Below the pieces are notes generated by a model. It had not been told where the DNA came from. It worked only from the letters and a program-made list of their open reading frames with translations, and ran no database searches. A stretch of 64,000 bases of DNA from Drosophila miranda. Lineage: Eukaryota; Arthropoda; Insecta; Diptera; Drosophilidae. Shown here piece by piece: positions 42,001 through 52,802 of the stretch; position 1 is the first letter of the stretch, and the number at the start of each line of letters is the position of its first letter. The position numbers were made by a program, and so were the translations under genes. The stretch is from contig NC_046676.1 of the NCBI RefSeq assembly GCF_003369915.1, positions 6,324,001-6,388,000 of the forward strand, given 5' to 3'.

Positions 42001-43358
42001 GTTCATGGAAGGGGTAGAGTGAGGTGAGCATTTACATTAATTGCATTGGCCGCAGGTGGTCCATGGACCCTCCTCTCCCTCCGCTCAAATTCAAAAATCC
42101 CCAAAGTGGTTTAAAGACTTAAATGCAATTAGAGTAATTAGCCCGCTTCGATGTTAATTAAATTTCCGTTTATGTAGTTTGATTGAGTGGAAAATTATTA
42201 TCGAATTTTATCAGAAAAGGATTTTGCAACCAATAAACCAATCACGAAATCGACTTACGCCACGCCAAGATCGTTCAGGTTTTCGGCAAAAATGGTAAAC
42301 TAGTGGAATAGTACACATGTACATAACCCTGAGCTGAAACTGACGACGCCACAAGCCCAAAAGCACACAGTAAGGACTGCCTAAGATGTACACCAGCCCA
42401 GGCCCAGCAGTGAAGAGTAGAGTCAAAGGTCTGGACAGGATTCTAAGAACAAAAAATATAAAAAATATATCGCGATGACCACGATGATTCCTTCGTGAGC
42501 CAAACCCCGGATTTGAAACTTCTTTGTTGAAGCTCTGCTCCAGTTGAGTCTCTCATGTGCCAGGATCTCCACTGTTTTACATGTTTCTCCAACTTGGCAG
42601 GGAATATGCTGAGTTCCATTTTATATGCTTATATGTAGCACATGTAGGAGTAATATACATATGTACATTCTAGTATAATCTTTTAGGGCAAAAACTTTCT
42701 GCAGGTTGTGGCTTTTGCTGCGGCAGGGAGCGTGGGATTGGCAACCCAATGGCATTGGTACAAGGGCGAGACACACCTACGTTCATAAATGTAATGCAAT
42801 TTCGAGTTGAACTTTATTTAATTGAGTATTTGGGTGTTAAGGTTGGCGTCGGCACACACAGATGCACACGAGCACTCCACAGAGATGTCAGGTTTATGAG
42901 AATAGTTGGATGAGGCTTTCGGAGCTTTGTGGAACTTTGTCTTTAATTTTCCGAAGTGGCGGCACCACACAAGCCACTCAACATTTTACCTGGAGTTGGA
43001 AACCCTCGAAACTATAATTTGCCCGGCTCTATTCGATATTAATCTTTGCGAGTGTACGACTCAGCAGCCATTCTTTGCCATGGGATATTCTCATCCGAAA
43101 CCGAAACGTAAACATTTTTCTATGATTATTTCAATTGGTATTCCGATGCAGTAGAGTGCAATGGGAGTGTAATGCAGGTCATAAAATAGCTGGAGAGAAG
43201 AAGAGGAAGAGAGAGAAAAGCTTTTGTGGCAGGGGCCATAAAAAATGCTCAACAATAAATAAGAAACAAAAAGCGTTGCACCCTCCGAGACGCACTCGGG
43301 CTTACATGAGTTTATTATGCTGTACAAGGCATTATCCTCACATGTGGGTCTTGTGTCC

Positions 43359-43395
43359 TGTGTGTGTGAGTGTATGTGTGTGTGTGTGTGTGTGC
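43359..43395. repeat. GT dinucleotide repeat
   Basis: GT run with two interruptions (GTGAGTGTAT). Confidence 0.9.
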
Positions 43396-44659
43396 AGTGA
43401 AGCATCATTTTATTTATGCTCATAATGCTGCGCAATGAATAATTATGCAAATTGTCCGGCTTATGGTCAAGCCGCTTTGGTAGTACTCGAATCCTTGACC
43501 ATGGATGCTGTCCATGCTACCCCATTCCTTATCTCCCTTGGCTCCCTTGGTTCCCATTGCAAATTGCAGGATTCTGCTAAATTAAGCAGACATTCAGACC
43601 AAACCACCCACACTAAAACGCAGAAAATATTGCGCTTTTCCGGGCGAACAGTTTTAAACGTCACTAGCAAAACAAAATAATTATCAGCAGCAAAAAACAA
43701 AAACTTTGTACTTTTTCGCGCCTTTCCAACTTTTTGTGCGGCCTTTGGGGACGAAAGTTTCACTGCACCCTAGACACCGATCCGATCCGACCCAGAATCA
43801 GACCCCACGCACAGCCTTTGGCCATTTCCCCACCAACTTTAAGCTTATAAAACTTGGGCAAAAGTCTGGGCGGATCAAGGCTTAATCGCCCGCCGCTTTA
43901 TAAATCAAATCTTGAAATCAAAACAAAAAGTTTTGCCTTGGACAAGTCGGGAGTTTTCGAATATGTATGTATTTGGGTGCATAATATTTATTATCTCACA
44001 GCTGTTGACTGGCGAATAAATCAATATCGTATTAACTGCTTAGGCGGGCCACAAACTTTTACCTAAATACTGCCCCCAAAGCACATAAATAACGAAAATG
44101 TCAAAAACTTTTCTTCTCTCTGCTGGCCGGAGGAGTCAGCGGCCCTGCTTGAGCAACAACTGAACTGGACAAGAAGCCAAATGGTCTCGCACGGGAACGG
44201 CGCCTGTCTCTGACACTTCCCTAACGTGTTCTTATACTCTTTCAGGGGGTTTTATGATTTTCAACACCTAATTGGGATGGTATTACATTACTGAGCATCA
44301 TCAACATTCGAATCAAAATAGTCCTTCTATTTCTAAAACTGAGTTGGATACAACGCCGGAAAACCAACAAATTTAGATCAATATTCTATAAGTAATAATT
44401 GCTACGGGGTAATGTATTTTAAAAGGTATATAACGCTTCGGCTCGCCATCCTTTCATTCTTGTTCCAATTACTCTCTATTAATTTGAGACTCGACCTCGA
44501 TGTGGAGAAAGAAATTAATTGAATAAATCCGCGGCAGAACCTGCACTCCCATAGACTCCCCTTCTCAGTTGATTAATGTAAAACTCTTTGAGCTGCATAC
44601 AAGTTTTAATGAAAAACGGCAGTCGATTAATCAGATCAAATGCAATCGATAGGATCCAA

Positions 44660-46273
44660 TTACTTGCGCGACTCGAATTTCAGCCAAAAGCCATCCTTCG
44701 GCTGCAGATTGTGGCCCATGATGTTATCGAGCAGATTTGTCGATGTCTTTTGAGCAGGCACTAACCTGAAGCCCAGAATCAGCTGGTAGACGATAGACTT
44801 GAGCTCCATGAGGGCCAGTCGGCTGCCAATGCAGTTCCGAGGACCCACTCCGAAGGGCAGGAAGGTGCCGGGCCTAATCTCATCCCTGCGCTCATCCGAA
44901 AAGCGCTGGGGATCGAAGCGTTCCGGCTCGGCAAAATTCTCGGGATCGTGGTGCAGAGGAAAAATGGGTATCTGCAGAATATCGCCCTTCTTGGCGGAGA
45001 ACAACTTCTCCCCGCTCTCGTCACACAAGTCGATGTCTTTGTTGCACTCGCGATCTGTGGCTATGGATGGGGGCCACTTCCGAAGCCCCTCTTGGACAAC
45101 CATGTCCAGGTACTTCATTCGCGTCAGTCTGTCGAAGGTGAGAGGCTCGCCACCCAGCTCCCTGTCGACCGACAGAATCTCACTGTACAATTCAGACTGC
45201 ACTTCGGGGTTCATGCAAAGCTCGTAGGAGAGGAAGCAGAGGGCCGAGGATATGATCTGGAAGCCCGCGAAGAAGAAAAGCAGACACTGGGCCAGGAGAT
45301 CCTCATCGGTGAAATCTGCGTACTGACTGGAGTCCTTTGATTGGTTGACCAGCTCAGCATGCCTCAGCTGCTTGGCCTCCATCAGCAGATGGATCATGTC
45401 GGGACGCAGCACATTGTGCTCCTTGCGATACCTCATGGCCACCTTCACTAGACTTGTGAAATAGTCAATCTTCTCGTAGTCCAGGACCTGAATGCGCAGC
45501 AGCTGGGGGAACGAAACACCAAATTAGAGACCCATTAAGTATCCCAGACTCACCTTCATTAGTCGCGGCACCAGGGCATGGAGTACAGCCTTGACAATTG
45601 ACCAGACGCTAATCTTTGACAGGGACTGTCCGATTCGAAAGAATTCGTTGTCTTTCCGCCTGAATGAGTTCACGCTGAGACCAAAGGCGACGGTGGCAAT
45701 CACATCGTTGGCGAAACGCGTAAAGTAATCCTTCATTTCCAGCTCAATGGCCCCGGTATTCGATTGTGCCAACTGCTCCCCAATATGCCGAACTGCCTTC
45801 TCGCTGCACGACTGGATTAGCTGGTACATGACCCTCATTTTGGTCCCAGTGAAGGCGGGGGTCAGAATGTAGCGCATCTCCCTCCAGCGGGCATCCTTCA
45901 GCGAGATGAGGCTCTTCGCAAGAATCGACTCCTGCACGTTGTTGTGCATGCTGTGGTGGTTGACGAAATGGTCGAACTCCTTGATGCCCACCAGCTTGAT
46001 CAGGTCGGGATCGCGCAGGAAGATGAGGGGATCTCTCAGGGCGTACACACCATAGACCCTGCTCCCCTGGTACTGCATGTGCTGCTCGATCATATACTTC
46101 AGCACGGGCAGACCCGTAAACATACCCCTGATTGGAATAGTGCCCAGAAGGGGCTTGGGCTTGGCATGTGGCACGCCCCTCTCGGTGAGTATACCGTAGT
46201 TGGCCACGGACCACTTGTAAAGCAGAACGAGCAGCACGGCGACCAGCGAGAGCACAACGATCCATTTTTCCAT
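44660..46273 (-). CDS. Cyp9h1: Cytochrome P450, CYP9 family (probable Cyp9h1)
   Basis: Microsomal haem-thiolate mono-oxygenase, 520 residues, in two exons: 46273-45554 (donor ATGAAG|GTGAGT, phase 0) and 45502-44660 (acceptor CCCCCAG), with a 51-nt intron. The N-terminal anchor is MEKWIVVLSLVAVLLVLLYK, followed by a proline-containing hinge (PHAKPKPLLGTIP). Visible family motifs are the C-helix DARWREMR, the K-helix EGLRKWPP (ExxR), the PERFDPQRFS region, and the haem loop FLPFGVGPRNCIG with its cysteine ligand. The I-helix is odd: it reads FFFAGFQIISSAL, so the usual acid-threonine pair of (A/G)Gx(D/E)T is replaced by Gln-Ile. The start chosen is the first ATG, giving a normal anchor. It is divergent from Or49b, with 858 nt between start codons. 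CYP9 assignment comes from overall resemblance; the exact name follows synteny with sca and Or49b. ATTAAA on the sense strand (44610-44605) may be the poly(A) signal. Confidence 0.85.
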
Positions 46274-47023
46274 GATGTCAGAAAGTCTTAATTGAACCGC
46301 ACAAGTGAAACGCTGGAAATTAACTGATACATACGATTATACTGATGATATTATAGAGGGGGGAGCTCTCTCCGGAAAGCTATCAAAAGCTCCGCTGAAA
46401 AGCTTGAGCTTTCTTCGTTTTGTTATCAAGCGATCGACTTTGAGTGGTTTCCGGTCACTATCCATATCAAAATACGAAATGTTTTATCTGCGCTTAGATC
46501 TGAAATATTAGTGGCTTTGTTTTATTTGGCGGTTGACTGCAGTGGCAATCACATAATCAAAAATTCCATTAGACAAATTGCTTTCAAATGGAATGAATTA
46601 AAAGGCATGTGGTTTCATGTTGCATTCCTTATTTGTCCAATGAAAAATGAATTGAAATAACACATGTTCGGAAAACGTTCATCCTGGCCATCCTGGGCCA
46701 CCCTTTGCCCGCCCTACCCCGTCCTTGATTCGAATAAGTTTCAAAAGAAATCAATATGCTCCCAATTAAATGCAACAACTACAAAACAGAAATCCACAAA
46801 AACCTGGCAAAAATACTGCAATATCATCAGCAATTTAGGCAAAAACTGCATTTAGCTGGGAGTCGATGCAAGACGCGTGCCACAACAAAAATCAAATGAA
46901 AATCTATGTCTACAGCCATACCCTGTACTCTGTTTCCTTTCCTTATATTAGTGGTCGAAGCGGCCCTATCTACACAAACAAATGCCTAAAAGCTATACAT
47001 CCTTCTGGCCTCCGAATACCATG

Positions 47024-47031
47024 TATAAAAG
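47024..47031 (+). promoter_or_regulatory. Or49b: Upstream TATA box of Or49b
   Basis: TATAAAAG, 108 nt before the Or49b ATG and 37 nt upstream of an identical second box. May drive an alternative upstream start. Confidence 0.45.
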
Positions 47032-47060
47032 GCCAAACATCAAAGCCCTTTAGTGAAATC

Positions 47061-47068
47061 TATAAAAG
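47061..47068 (+). promoter_or_regulatory. Or49b: Proximal TATA box of Or49b
   Basis: TATAAAAG with an initiator-like GAGTCAGC about 26 nt downstream (A at 47087), 71 nt before the ATG. Spacing is acceptable for a TATA/Inr promoter. Confidence 0.55.
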
Positions 47069-47131
47069 GTCCTAGCTGGGCGAGTCAGCAAGGCATTTCA
47101 TTGGAAACACACACCCAAGCAACTGTAAGCA

Positions 47132-48452
47132 ATGTTTGAAGACATCCAATTGATCTACATGAACGTCTGCATATTGCGATTCTGGGCCTTGCTCTACGAC
47201 CGAAATGTGAAGCGGTATGTCTGCATCTGCCTGGCTTCTGTTCACATCTTCACGCAGGTGGTGTACATGGTGACCACCCAAGAGGGAATCACTGGCATAA
47301 TCCGCAACTGCTACATGTTGGTCCTGTGGATCAATACGGTGCTGAGGGCCGTCCTACTCTTGCAGGATCAGGACGGCTATGTGGGGTTGATCCAGAGCCT
47401 GACCAGCGCCTACTACGATCTGGCGAGCGAGAAGGACTTGTACATAGACGGTATGCTGGACGACCTGAATCGACAGGGTATGTTGATGGCCAGGGGCAAT
47501 CTGTTCTTTGGTCTGCTCACCTGCGTGGGCTTCGGCCTCTACCCCCTAAGCACAAGCGAAAGAGGTGAGTGGGAAATCACTATCAAAGATCAAATTGCCA
47601 GAGAGCATGGCTTCTTTTCCCATCCACACGCAGTGCTCCCTTTTGGCAGCCGGATACCTGGTGTCGATGAGTACACAACCCCCTACTACCAGCTGTGGTA
47701 CGTCTTTCAGATGCTCATCACCCCCATGGGCTGTTGCATGTACATTCCCTACACGAGCCTCATTGTGGCCTTCATTATGTTCGGCATTGTCCGCTGCAAG
47801 GCCCTGCAGTACCGCCTACGCCACCTGGCCGTCCGTCATCCGGCAGGGCAGCGCAATTCGAGGCACCTGGCTGCCGAGATATGCGAATGCATTCGCTATC
47901 AGCAGAGCATAATAGCGTATGTGGACAAAATCAGTGGCCTGACCACCATGATGTTCCTCTTCGAGCTGCTGGCCTTTTCCGCCCTACTCTGTGCGCTTCT
48001 CTTCATGCTTATCATTGTAAGAAGGCAGCGCGTTAGATATCCATGAGGCAATACATAGTAGTTCCCATTCTGACAGGTTGACTCCACCAGCCAACTGATT
48101 ATCATCTGTCTCTACATCAACATGATACTGGCCCAAATCCTGGCGCTTTATTGGTACGCTAACGAGCTGAGGGAACAGAGTCTGGCCGTGGCCATGGCTG
48201 CGTACGACACGGAGTGGTACACCTTCGAAATTCCCCTACGGAAGAACATTCTGTTCATGATATTGAGAGCCCAGCGTCCGGCTTCTGTGAGAGACCAAAC
48301 AAATACAAAAAATGGACTTTAATTTGACCTTGACTCCTTTAATGTTTCAGATATTTCTGGGAAACGTTCGTCCCATTAACTTGGAACTGTTCCAGAATCT
48401 ACTCAACACAACTTACACATTTTTTACGGTCCTTAAACGGGTCTATGGATAA
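47132..48452 (+). CDS. Or49b: Odorant receptor Or49b
   Basis: Seven-transmembrane insect odorant receptor, 375 residues, expected to work as a ligand-gated channel subunit with Orco in olfactory neurons. Exons: 47132-47564 (donor AGAG|GTGAGT, phase 1), 47634-48016 (donor ATT|GTAAGA, phase 0), 48077-48286 (donor TCT|GTGAGA, phase 0), 48351-48452 (stop TAA). Introns are 69, 60 and 64 nt. The protein starts MFEDIQLIYMNVCILRFWAL and ends LNTTYTFFTVLKRVYG, the conserved C-terminal Or motif. It matches what I remember of melanogaster Or49b over its length (for example SSERVLPFGS, WYxFQMLITPMGCCMYIPYT, ILALYWYANELREQ), with the same length. All splice joins keep frame without stops, so the gene is intact. 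AATAAA at 48612-48617 is the likely poly(A) signal. Confidence 0.96.
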
Positions 48453-49636
48453 ACTTGTGGAAAGAATTCAACTTATGCATGATTGTTCATGTAGTTCACA
48501 TATTGCACATATAATGGGCATCACTTGAATTGAAAACTCCGTTCACAATTGCGCACATTTCACAATTGAATGAATCATGTTAAAACAAAAACCGATTTTA
48601 TATATATTACAAATAAAAATCGCCATGCTCTACTCAATTGTTGTACCCGGTATCTGAAGAGTAAAAGGGTATATTGTATTTTATAAAGTCGATAAAGTCG
48701 ATACCACTACAGCGACCGTCCACCATTTCAGGAGCCCCAACACTTTTAATATCAGGTGAAACTTTTACTGAAATTCCTCCCAATCGGATAATTATTACAG
48801 CCAGAATTAGACCTACTCTAAGCCTCTAAGGGTATCTCAATAGTCGTAATAACGACTAGACCTCCCGCTGCTTTTGTTCTCTTTCATTTTCTGCATTTCG
48901 TTGTGGTTAACGCTGCATTTCCCACTTTTTGCATACTCTCTACCAGCTAAAAAAATATATATACCATGAATGTACATACATATATGGTAGAGCAGGAATC
49001 AAATAGGAAAGATGAAGGAGGCATGGAACGTGCGCGATAAAAAATTTGTTTGCTAAAGTTGTCAACGAACTTTTTTGACTGCCATCCGCTGGCAGGTCGC
49101 CGCAGGTCGCCGAGGTGCGAGAAATGCCAAGCAGGATGCAGCCACTGACAGCCGGAGGGCAAGAGCAGGAGCGCCAAAGGAGCCCAAGGCAAGCAAATTT
49201 CAATTTGCTTGACACTGTGCAGGTGAAATGCGGAAAATGCATTCCGCAAAAGGAGAATTAAGTTCATTAAAATCTACGTAATGATAATGGCAAAGAAACT
49301 TTTAACATTAATTCAGTGCTGTACAAGTTCCACAGAAATATTTTATGTATTCGAAATAAATTTGTCTAAAGTGGCAAAGGATCCTTTAAACGCTCTTCCA
49401 ATGAAAAATCCGTCCTCTTTTGGAACTGCCCCTAATGTTTGGATCTGTTGACTTTCCATGAGGATTCCATTAACCAGCGCTGCCCCACACACGAATTCCG
49501 AGTGGCCGTACTTCTTCTAAGACCTAAGGGGAGTTTCCCTTTTATAATTTTCCTTATTTATCAGAACCCTCATTAATTTTCCCCTACACATACATATTAA
49601 CTTGGAAAATGGTTTGAAAGTATTGTAATTGATAAC
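48453..49636. other. Intergenic spacer between Or49b and the CAP cluster
   Basis: No supported coding frame. AATAAA for Or49b is at 48612. A stretch at about 48642-48680 (TGTACCCGGTATC then AAAGGGTAT) resembles the widespread degenerate repeat often found downstream of Drosophila genes; a related GCACCCGGTACTC is at about 61046. The rest shows nothing I can name. Confidence 0.5.
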
Positions 49637-50640
49637 TTAATAGAGACCAAGGCCCTGCATGATCGAAGAAGTGTCGTAGATTTCATTGACCGAGCACAGA
49701 TTGATGAAGATCGGATTGCGGCCGCTGCGGCAATCGGTGGCCGACCTATCGCCGCTCTGGTAGACAGGGGCGTTCACATCGCTGGCCCGCACAAAGTTGC
49801 AGGTCATGTACTGGTGGACACTGAGCAGCCACTGACCCGCCCCGTTGCTGGTGTTGCGGGACTCCCGCAGGATGCCGCAGCCCACGTGAGTGGTGCTGTC
49901 CCGCACGAGCTGTGTGAAGTAGGCAATGCACTTGCTGATGCGCAAGTGGAGAATTCTGTGAGAGTCAAGTGAGAGGTATGGTGGATTCGACAGAGCCCCT
50001 ACCTGCTGATGGGAGGACTGTAGGCGATGATATCGCGCATTGTGCACTCCTTGTACTCGGCAAACATCTGCTCCAGCGTGGCCTTGATCACCTCGTCCTC
50101 GGTGTGGTATTCGACTGTACGATCGGTGGCTGAGGCAGGATCCGGTCGTTCGGGGGATCCCTGCCAGCCGCCCTCGGCCACCACCTGGGCGACGTTGCGG
50201 AACTGCTCGCTGTTGCGGCAATGATCGTTGACCAGGGCGCACCGCTTCACATTCAGCTCGGCAAAGCTGGCCAGCTCCGGGTCCCACTGGAGCGTGGCCA
50301 TGCGCGTGGCCGGACTGAAGCCCAGCAGATCTCCTCTGGCGATCCGATCGCGGTACTCGTTCAGCTCGTTAAGAATCATGTTGCGACGGGTGGGCGTGAT
50401 GCGAACCACATGCGCATCCGGACTGCAACTGTCCGCCAATTCCTGCAACGGCGAAGGCATTGTAAGAATTGAACCCACTGGCCATTACCCTACTCTTACG
50501 CCAAAATTGTTGCAGGCGATGTGCTTCTCGGGGCCGGGACAAAGCGCAGGATCGCAGTAGTCGAAGGCCTGCGCTACTGGAGTGCTAGTGCTCCAGAGCT
50601 GCCACAGCAGCAGCAGCAGCAGCCACTTTGTGTCCAACAT
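49637..50640 (-). CDS. CAP/CRISP secreted protein 1 (antigen-5 family)
   Basis: Secreted cysteine-rich CAP-superfamily protein, 299 residues. Exons: 50640-50500 (donor GGC|GTAAGA, phase 0), 50442-50003 (donor AGCAG|GTAGGG, phase 2), 49955-49637. A signal peptide with a Leu run (MLDTKWLLLLLLW) is followed by a short cysteine-rich stretch (YCDPALCPG, HIACNN), usual for fly antigen-5 proteins. CAP landmarks are the early helix ILNELNEYRDRIARGD, the ATLQWDPELASFAELN motif and AYFTQLVRDSTTHVGCG, the equivalent of the HYTQxxW-GCG motif. There is no C-terminal anchor. First of three tandem genes with the same exon phases. By synteny it is probably one of CG17575, CG30486 or CG30488 (antares); melanogaster CG17575 and antares are seminal proteins of the sex-peptide network, but which gene matches which I cannot say. 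A TATAAAAG box lies at 50693-50686. Confidence 0.85.
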
Positions 50641-50685
50641 CTTGATGAGGCAGCCAACTTAGCCAGCTCTGACCTCGCGGGCGGT

Positions 50686-50693
50686 CTTTTATA
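50686..50693 (-). promoter_or_regulatory. TATA box of CAP gene 1
   Basis: TATAAAAG on the minus strand, 46 nt before the ATG, with an initiator-like GGTCAGAG about 23 nt downstream. The spacing is slightly short but the motif is perfect. Confidence 0.5.
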
Positions 50694-50845
50694 GAGTTCG
50701 ACCCCAAATCGATTACTGGTCAGGCGGATCTATCACTTGACTCAATTCGACACCCCACCAGCCCCGATTCGGTACACAGCACTTTCTGGAAGCAAAGACC
50801 AATGGAGTGCAAGCACTTCACCACTTTATTCATTCCCTCACGTCA

Positions 50846-51815
50846 TTAAAATCCCGCGGTCTCTTCAATGTCACCCACATTATTGGCGTCGACCACTTCG
50901 ATACGATCGCATAGGAACGCATAGAGCTTGCTCTTACCGGTGCTGCACTTTTCTCCGGGAATGGTGGCCACCTCGTAGTGCGGATTGCTGTTCACGTTGG
51001 CCCGCGAGAAGTGACAGAGAAGGGTCAGGGTAATAGTGTCATTGCCACCCTGATCGGACTTGTAGCGAATGGCGCAGCCCATGCGATTCCCATTGTCCTG
51101 GAGGAGGGGTATGTAGTGGCCTACACAGACTCTAGTGCGAGCATGGGATGGATGAAAGGTAAATGAGACTGCTCGAGCCGAGAATCCATTCACTCACCCT
51201 TCGGCCAGGGGCATAATCCTATGATCCTTGTCCATGTGGCAGCCTAAGAGATCATGGTATAATGTGGGCAGAAGCTTGTTCACCACACGACGGGCGACAT
51301 TGCTGCGCCTCTCCATCGTGCCGCTCAGCTGGGTGGTGGCCACATAGTGATACTTCTCAGTGTTTGCGCAGTACTTGCCCTCCATGTCGCACTGACGCAC
51401 CAGCAGGCTGGCCAACCTCTCCAGAGTGGGGTCCCACCTCATGGTGGGCATGCGGCCAGCGACCGAGAAGTTGCCCACCCCACTGGCCACGTAGTTCCGC
51501 ATGATATTTATGCTCTGGAGAATGCTCTGCCTCAGGCCGCCGTTCACAAAGATGATACGATTGCCCTTGCCACAGGCCGGGGCGAACTCCTGCGAATGAG
51601 TTGAGAGCTGCACCACGTGCGTCCCCACATACACATGAACATACCTTGGTCCCAATGCAGCCCACATGGTTCATCTGAGGTGAGCAGAGATCGGGTCTGC
51701 ACAGGTTCTTGCTCGCCACCGTGGGCTTCTCTTCAAGAAATCCCTCTGCTGCGAGGAACAGCACTGAGAGCAGAAATAGTGGGCAAATCATTCGGTAGCA
51801 CCTTCCGTTTATCAT
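50846..51815 (-). CDS. CAP/CRISP secreted protein 2 (antigen-5 family)
   Basis: Secreted CAP-superfamily protein, 282 residues from the first ATG (274 from the second, which also gives a good signal peptide MICPLFLLSVLFLAAEG). Exons: 51815-51645 (donor AAG|GTATGT, phase 0), 51589-51198 (donor GAAGG|GTGAGT, phase 2), 51131-50846. The obvious acceptor CTCGAGCAG gives the wrong frame; the acceptor GCACTAG at 51132 restores it, joining LAEG to VCVGHYIPLL. CAP landmarks are MPTMRWDPTLERLASLL and VGHYIPLLQDNGNRMGCAI. The cysteine-rich N-terminal part reads LCRPDLCSPQMNHVGCIG. Same structure and orientation as its two neighbours, so a tandem duplicate. Sequence has diverged strongly, consistent with the fast evolution usual for seminal proteins, which is inference here. 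Confidence 0.82.
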
Positions 51816-51894
51816 CGCCAGCGTGGCACGTATAACTCAGACCGCGGATCAAGCTAATTGCTTTTCTTTATTCAGTGCTATCGGTGTGACCGAT

Positions 51895-52802
51895 TCAATG
51901 GAGGGTGGCTAATTGCAGAGCATTCGCATTGACATGCTCCTCGGTCGAGCAGAGACCCTGGTAGGTGGCATGTGTGCCAGAAGAGCACCGTACGCCCGGA
52001 TGCGAACTCTCTTCGTACACTCGCTGGCTGGCAATCTTTCCCCGCGAGAACTGGCAGAGTACTGCGTAAAAGTGCTGGCTACCGCTGCCGGCATGCCGCT
52101 CAATCAACGCACAGCCAATGTGGTCTGCCTGGTCTTGAACCAGCTGGGTGAAGTAGCCGCGGCATTTACTGTAATCGAAGCTCGTCTTAGATCATTCGGT
52201 CCATCCCATCACATCCGGCTTACCCATCTTTCGGCGGCCTCTTGGCATTGATGTGATCCGTCGTACAGCTCTTGTGATCGTCAATCCAGAACTTCAGCAC
52301 ATACTGCAGAACCGACTCTGCTGTCTTCTCATGGTGCACCCATCGCGTGCTCCCATATATGTAGGAAACATATTTGAACGCGTTCGTATTGCTGCAGTAC
52401 TCCTGCAAATTATCGCAGCCTCGCAGGGCGAACTTGGCCAGGCCTGCCAGCTCCTCGCTCCATCGCAAGGTGGTCATCCTGGCGGCTGGGCGGAATGGCG
52501 GGTATCTCCCCAGAGCTATGCCATTGCGGAATGAGTTTAAGCTGGACAGCAGCTGGGCCCGGAGATGCATGGAAAACTTCAAGATGGCCGCTCCAGCTCC
52601 ACAGCTCTCGTCAAAGTCCTTGCACAGAAAAAGTTTCCACTATCCGCCAGAATACGTAAATTCTATGCGAACTTACCCCATAATTCTCACAGGCAATGTG
52701 CTTACTCATTGGCGGGCAGAGATCATTGCTGCAGTAGTCAGTGGATCCCACCCTATTGCTGATCAGGAACAGACAGAGCGCTAAGCTTAGCTTGAACCAC
52801 AT
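51895..52802 (-). CDS. CAP/CRISP secreted protein 3 (antigen-5 family)
   Basis: Secreted CAP-superfamily protein, 264 residues. Exons: 52802-52677 (donor GGG|GTAAGT, phase 0), 52618-52224 (acceptor GTGCAAG, donor GATGG|GTAAGC, phase 2), 52168-51895. Signal peptide MWFKLSLALCLFLISNRVGS, then YCSNDLCPPMSKHIACENYG, closely like gene 1 (YCDPALCPG, HIACNNFG). CAP landmarks are MTTLRWSEELAGLAKFAL and CRGYFTQLVQDQADHIGCA. The acceptor of exon 2 lacks CAG but AAG is a valid acceptor and keeps frame. The catalytic-like His and Glu residues of the CAP cavity are not conserved, which is common for insect members. Outermost of the three tandem genes; likely role as for gene 1. Confidence 0.82.

Larger units (their letters stand above)
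15091..44659. other. About 29.5 kb spacer with no convincing protein-coding gene
   Basis: All open frames here are short, lack domains, and many begin at non-ATG codons. Some are slightly better than chance (26737-26910, 33898-34338, 36758-37129, 40787-41035) but none has a recognised match. Simple repeats include CA runs (16997-17022, 37553-37581), ATT (21786-21809), GAC/GAT (about 21963-22015), CAG (24057-24084), CTGCT (about 31842-31886), AGCC (36531-36574), ACAT (41972-42000) and GT (43359-43395). Unique AT-rich blocks between them could be regulatory DNA or non-coding RNA genes; I cannot tell from sequence alone. Confidence 0.55.
46274..47131. other. Divergent promoter region between the P450 and Or49b
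   Basis: No coding frame is supported. The region must hold both promoters. On the P450 side a weak TATA-like CTATAATA lies about 80 nt upstream of the ATG on the minus strand. On the Or49b side there are two perfect TATAAAAG boxes. Confidence 0.6.

Noticed and set aside
44799..45340. Plus-strand ORFs of 142 and 130 codons
   Set aside because: Antisense shadows of the P450 second exon.
45744..46265. 173-codon minus-strand ORF
   Set aside because: Frame-shifted shadow of the P450 first exon.
50228..50560. Plus-strand ORFs opposite the CAP genes
   Set aside because: Shadows of real coding exons; they cross splice sites of the CAP genes.
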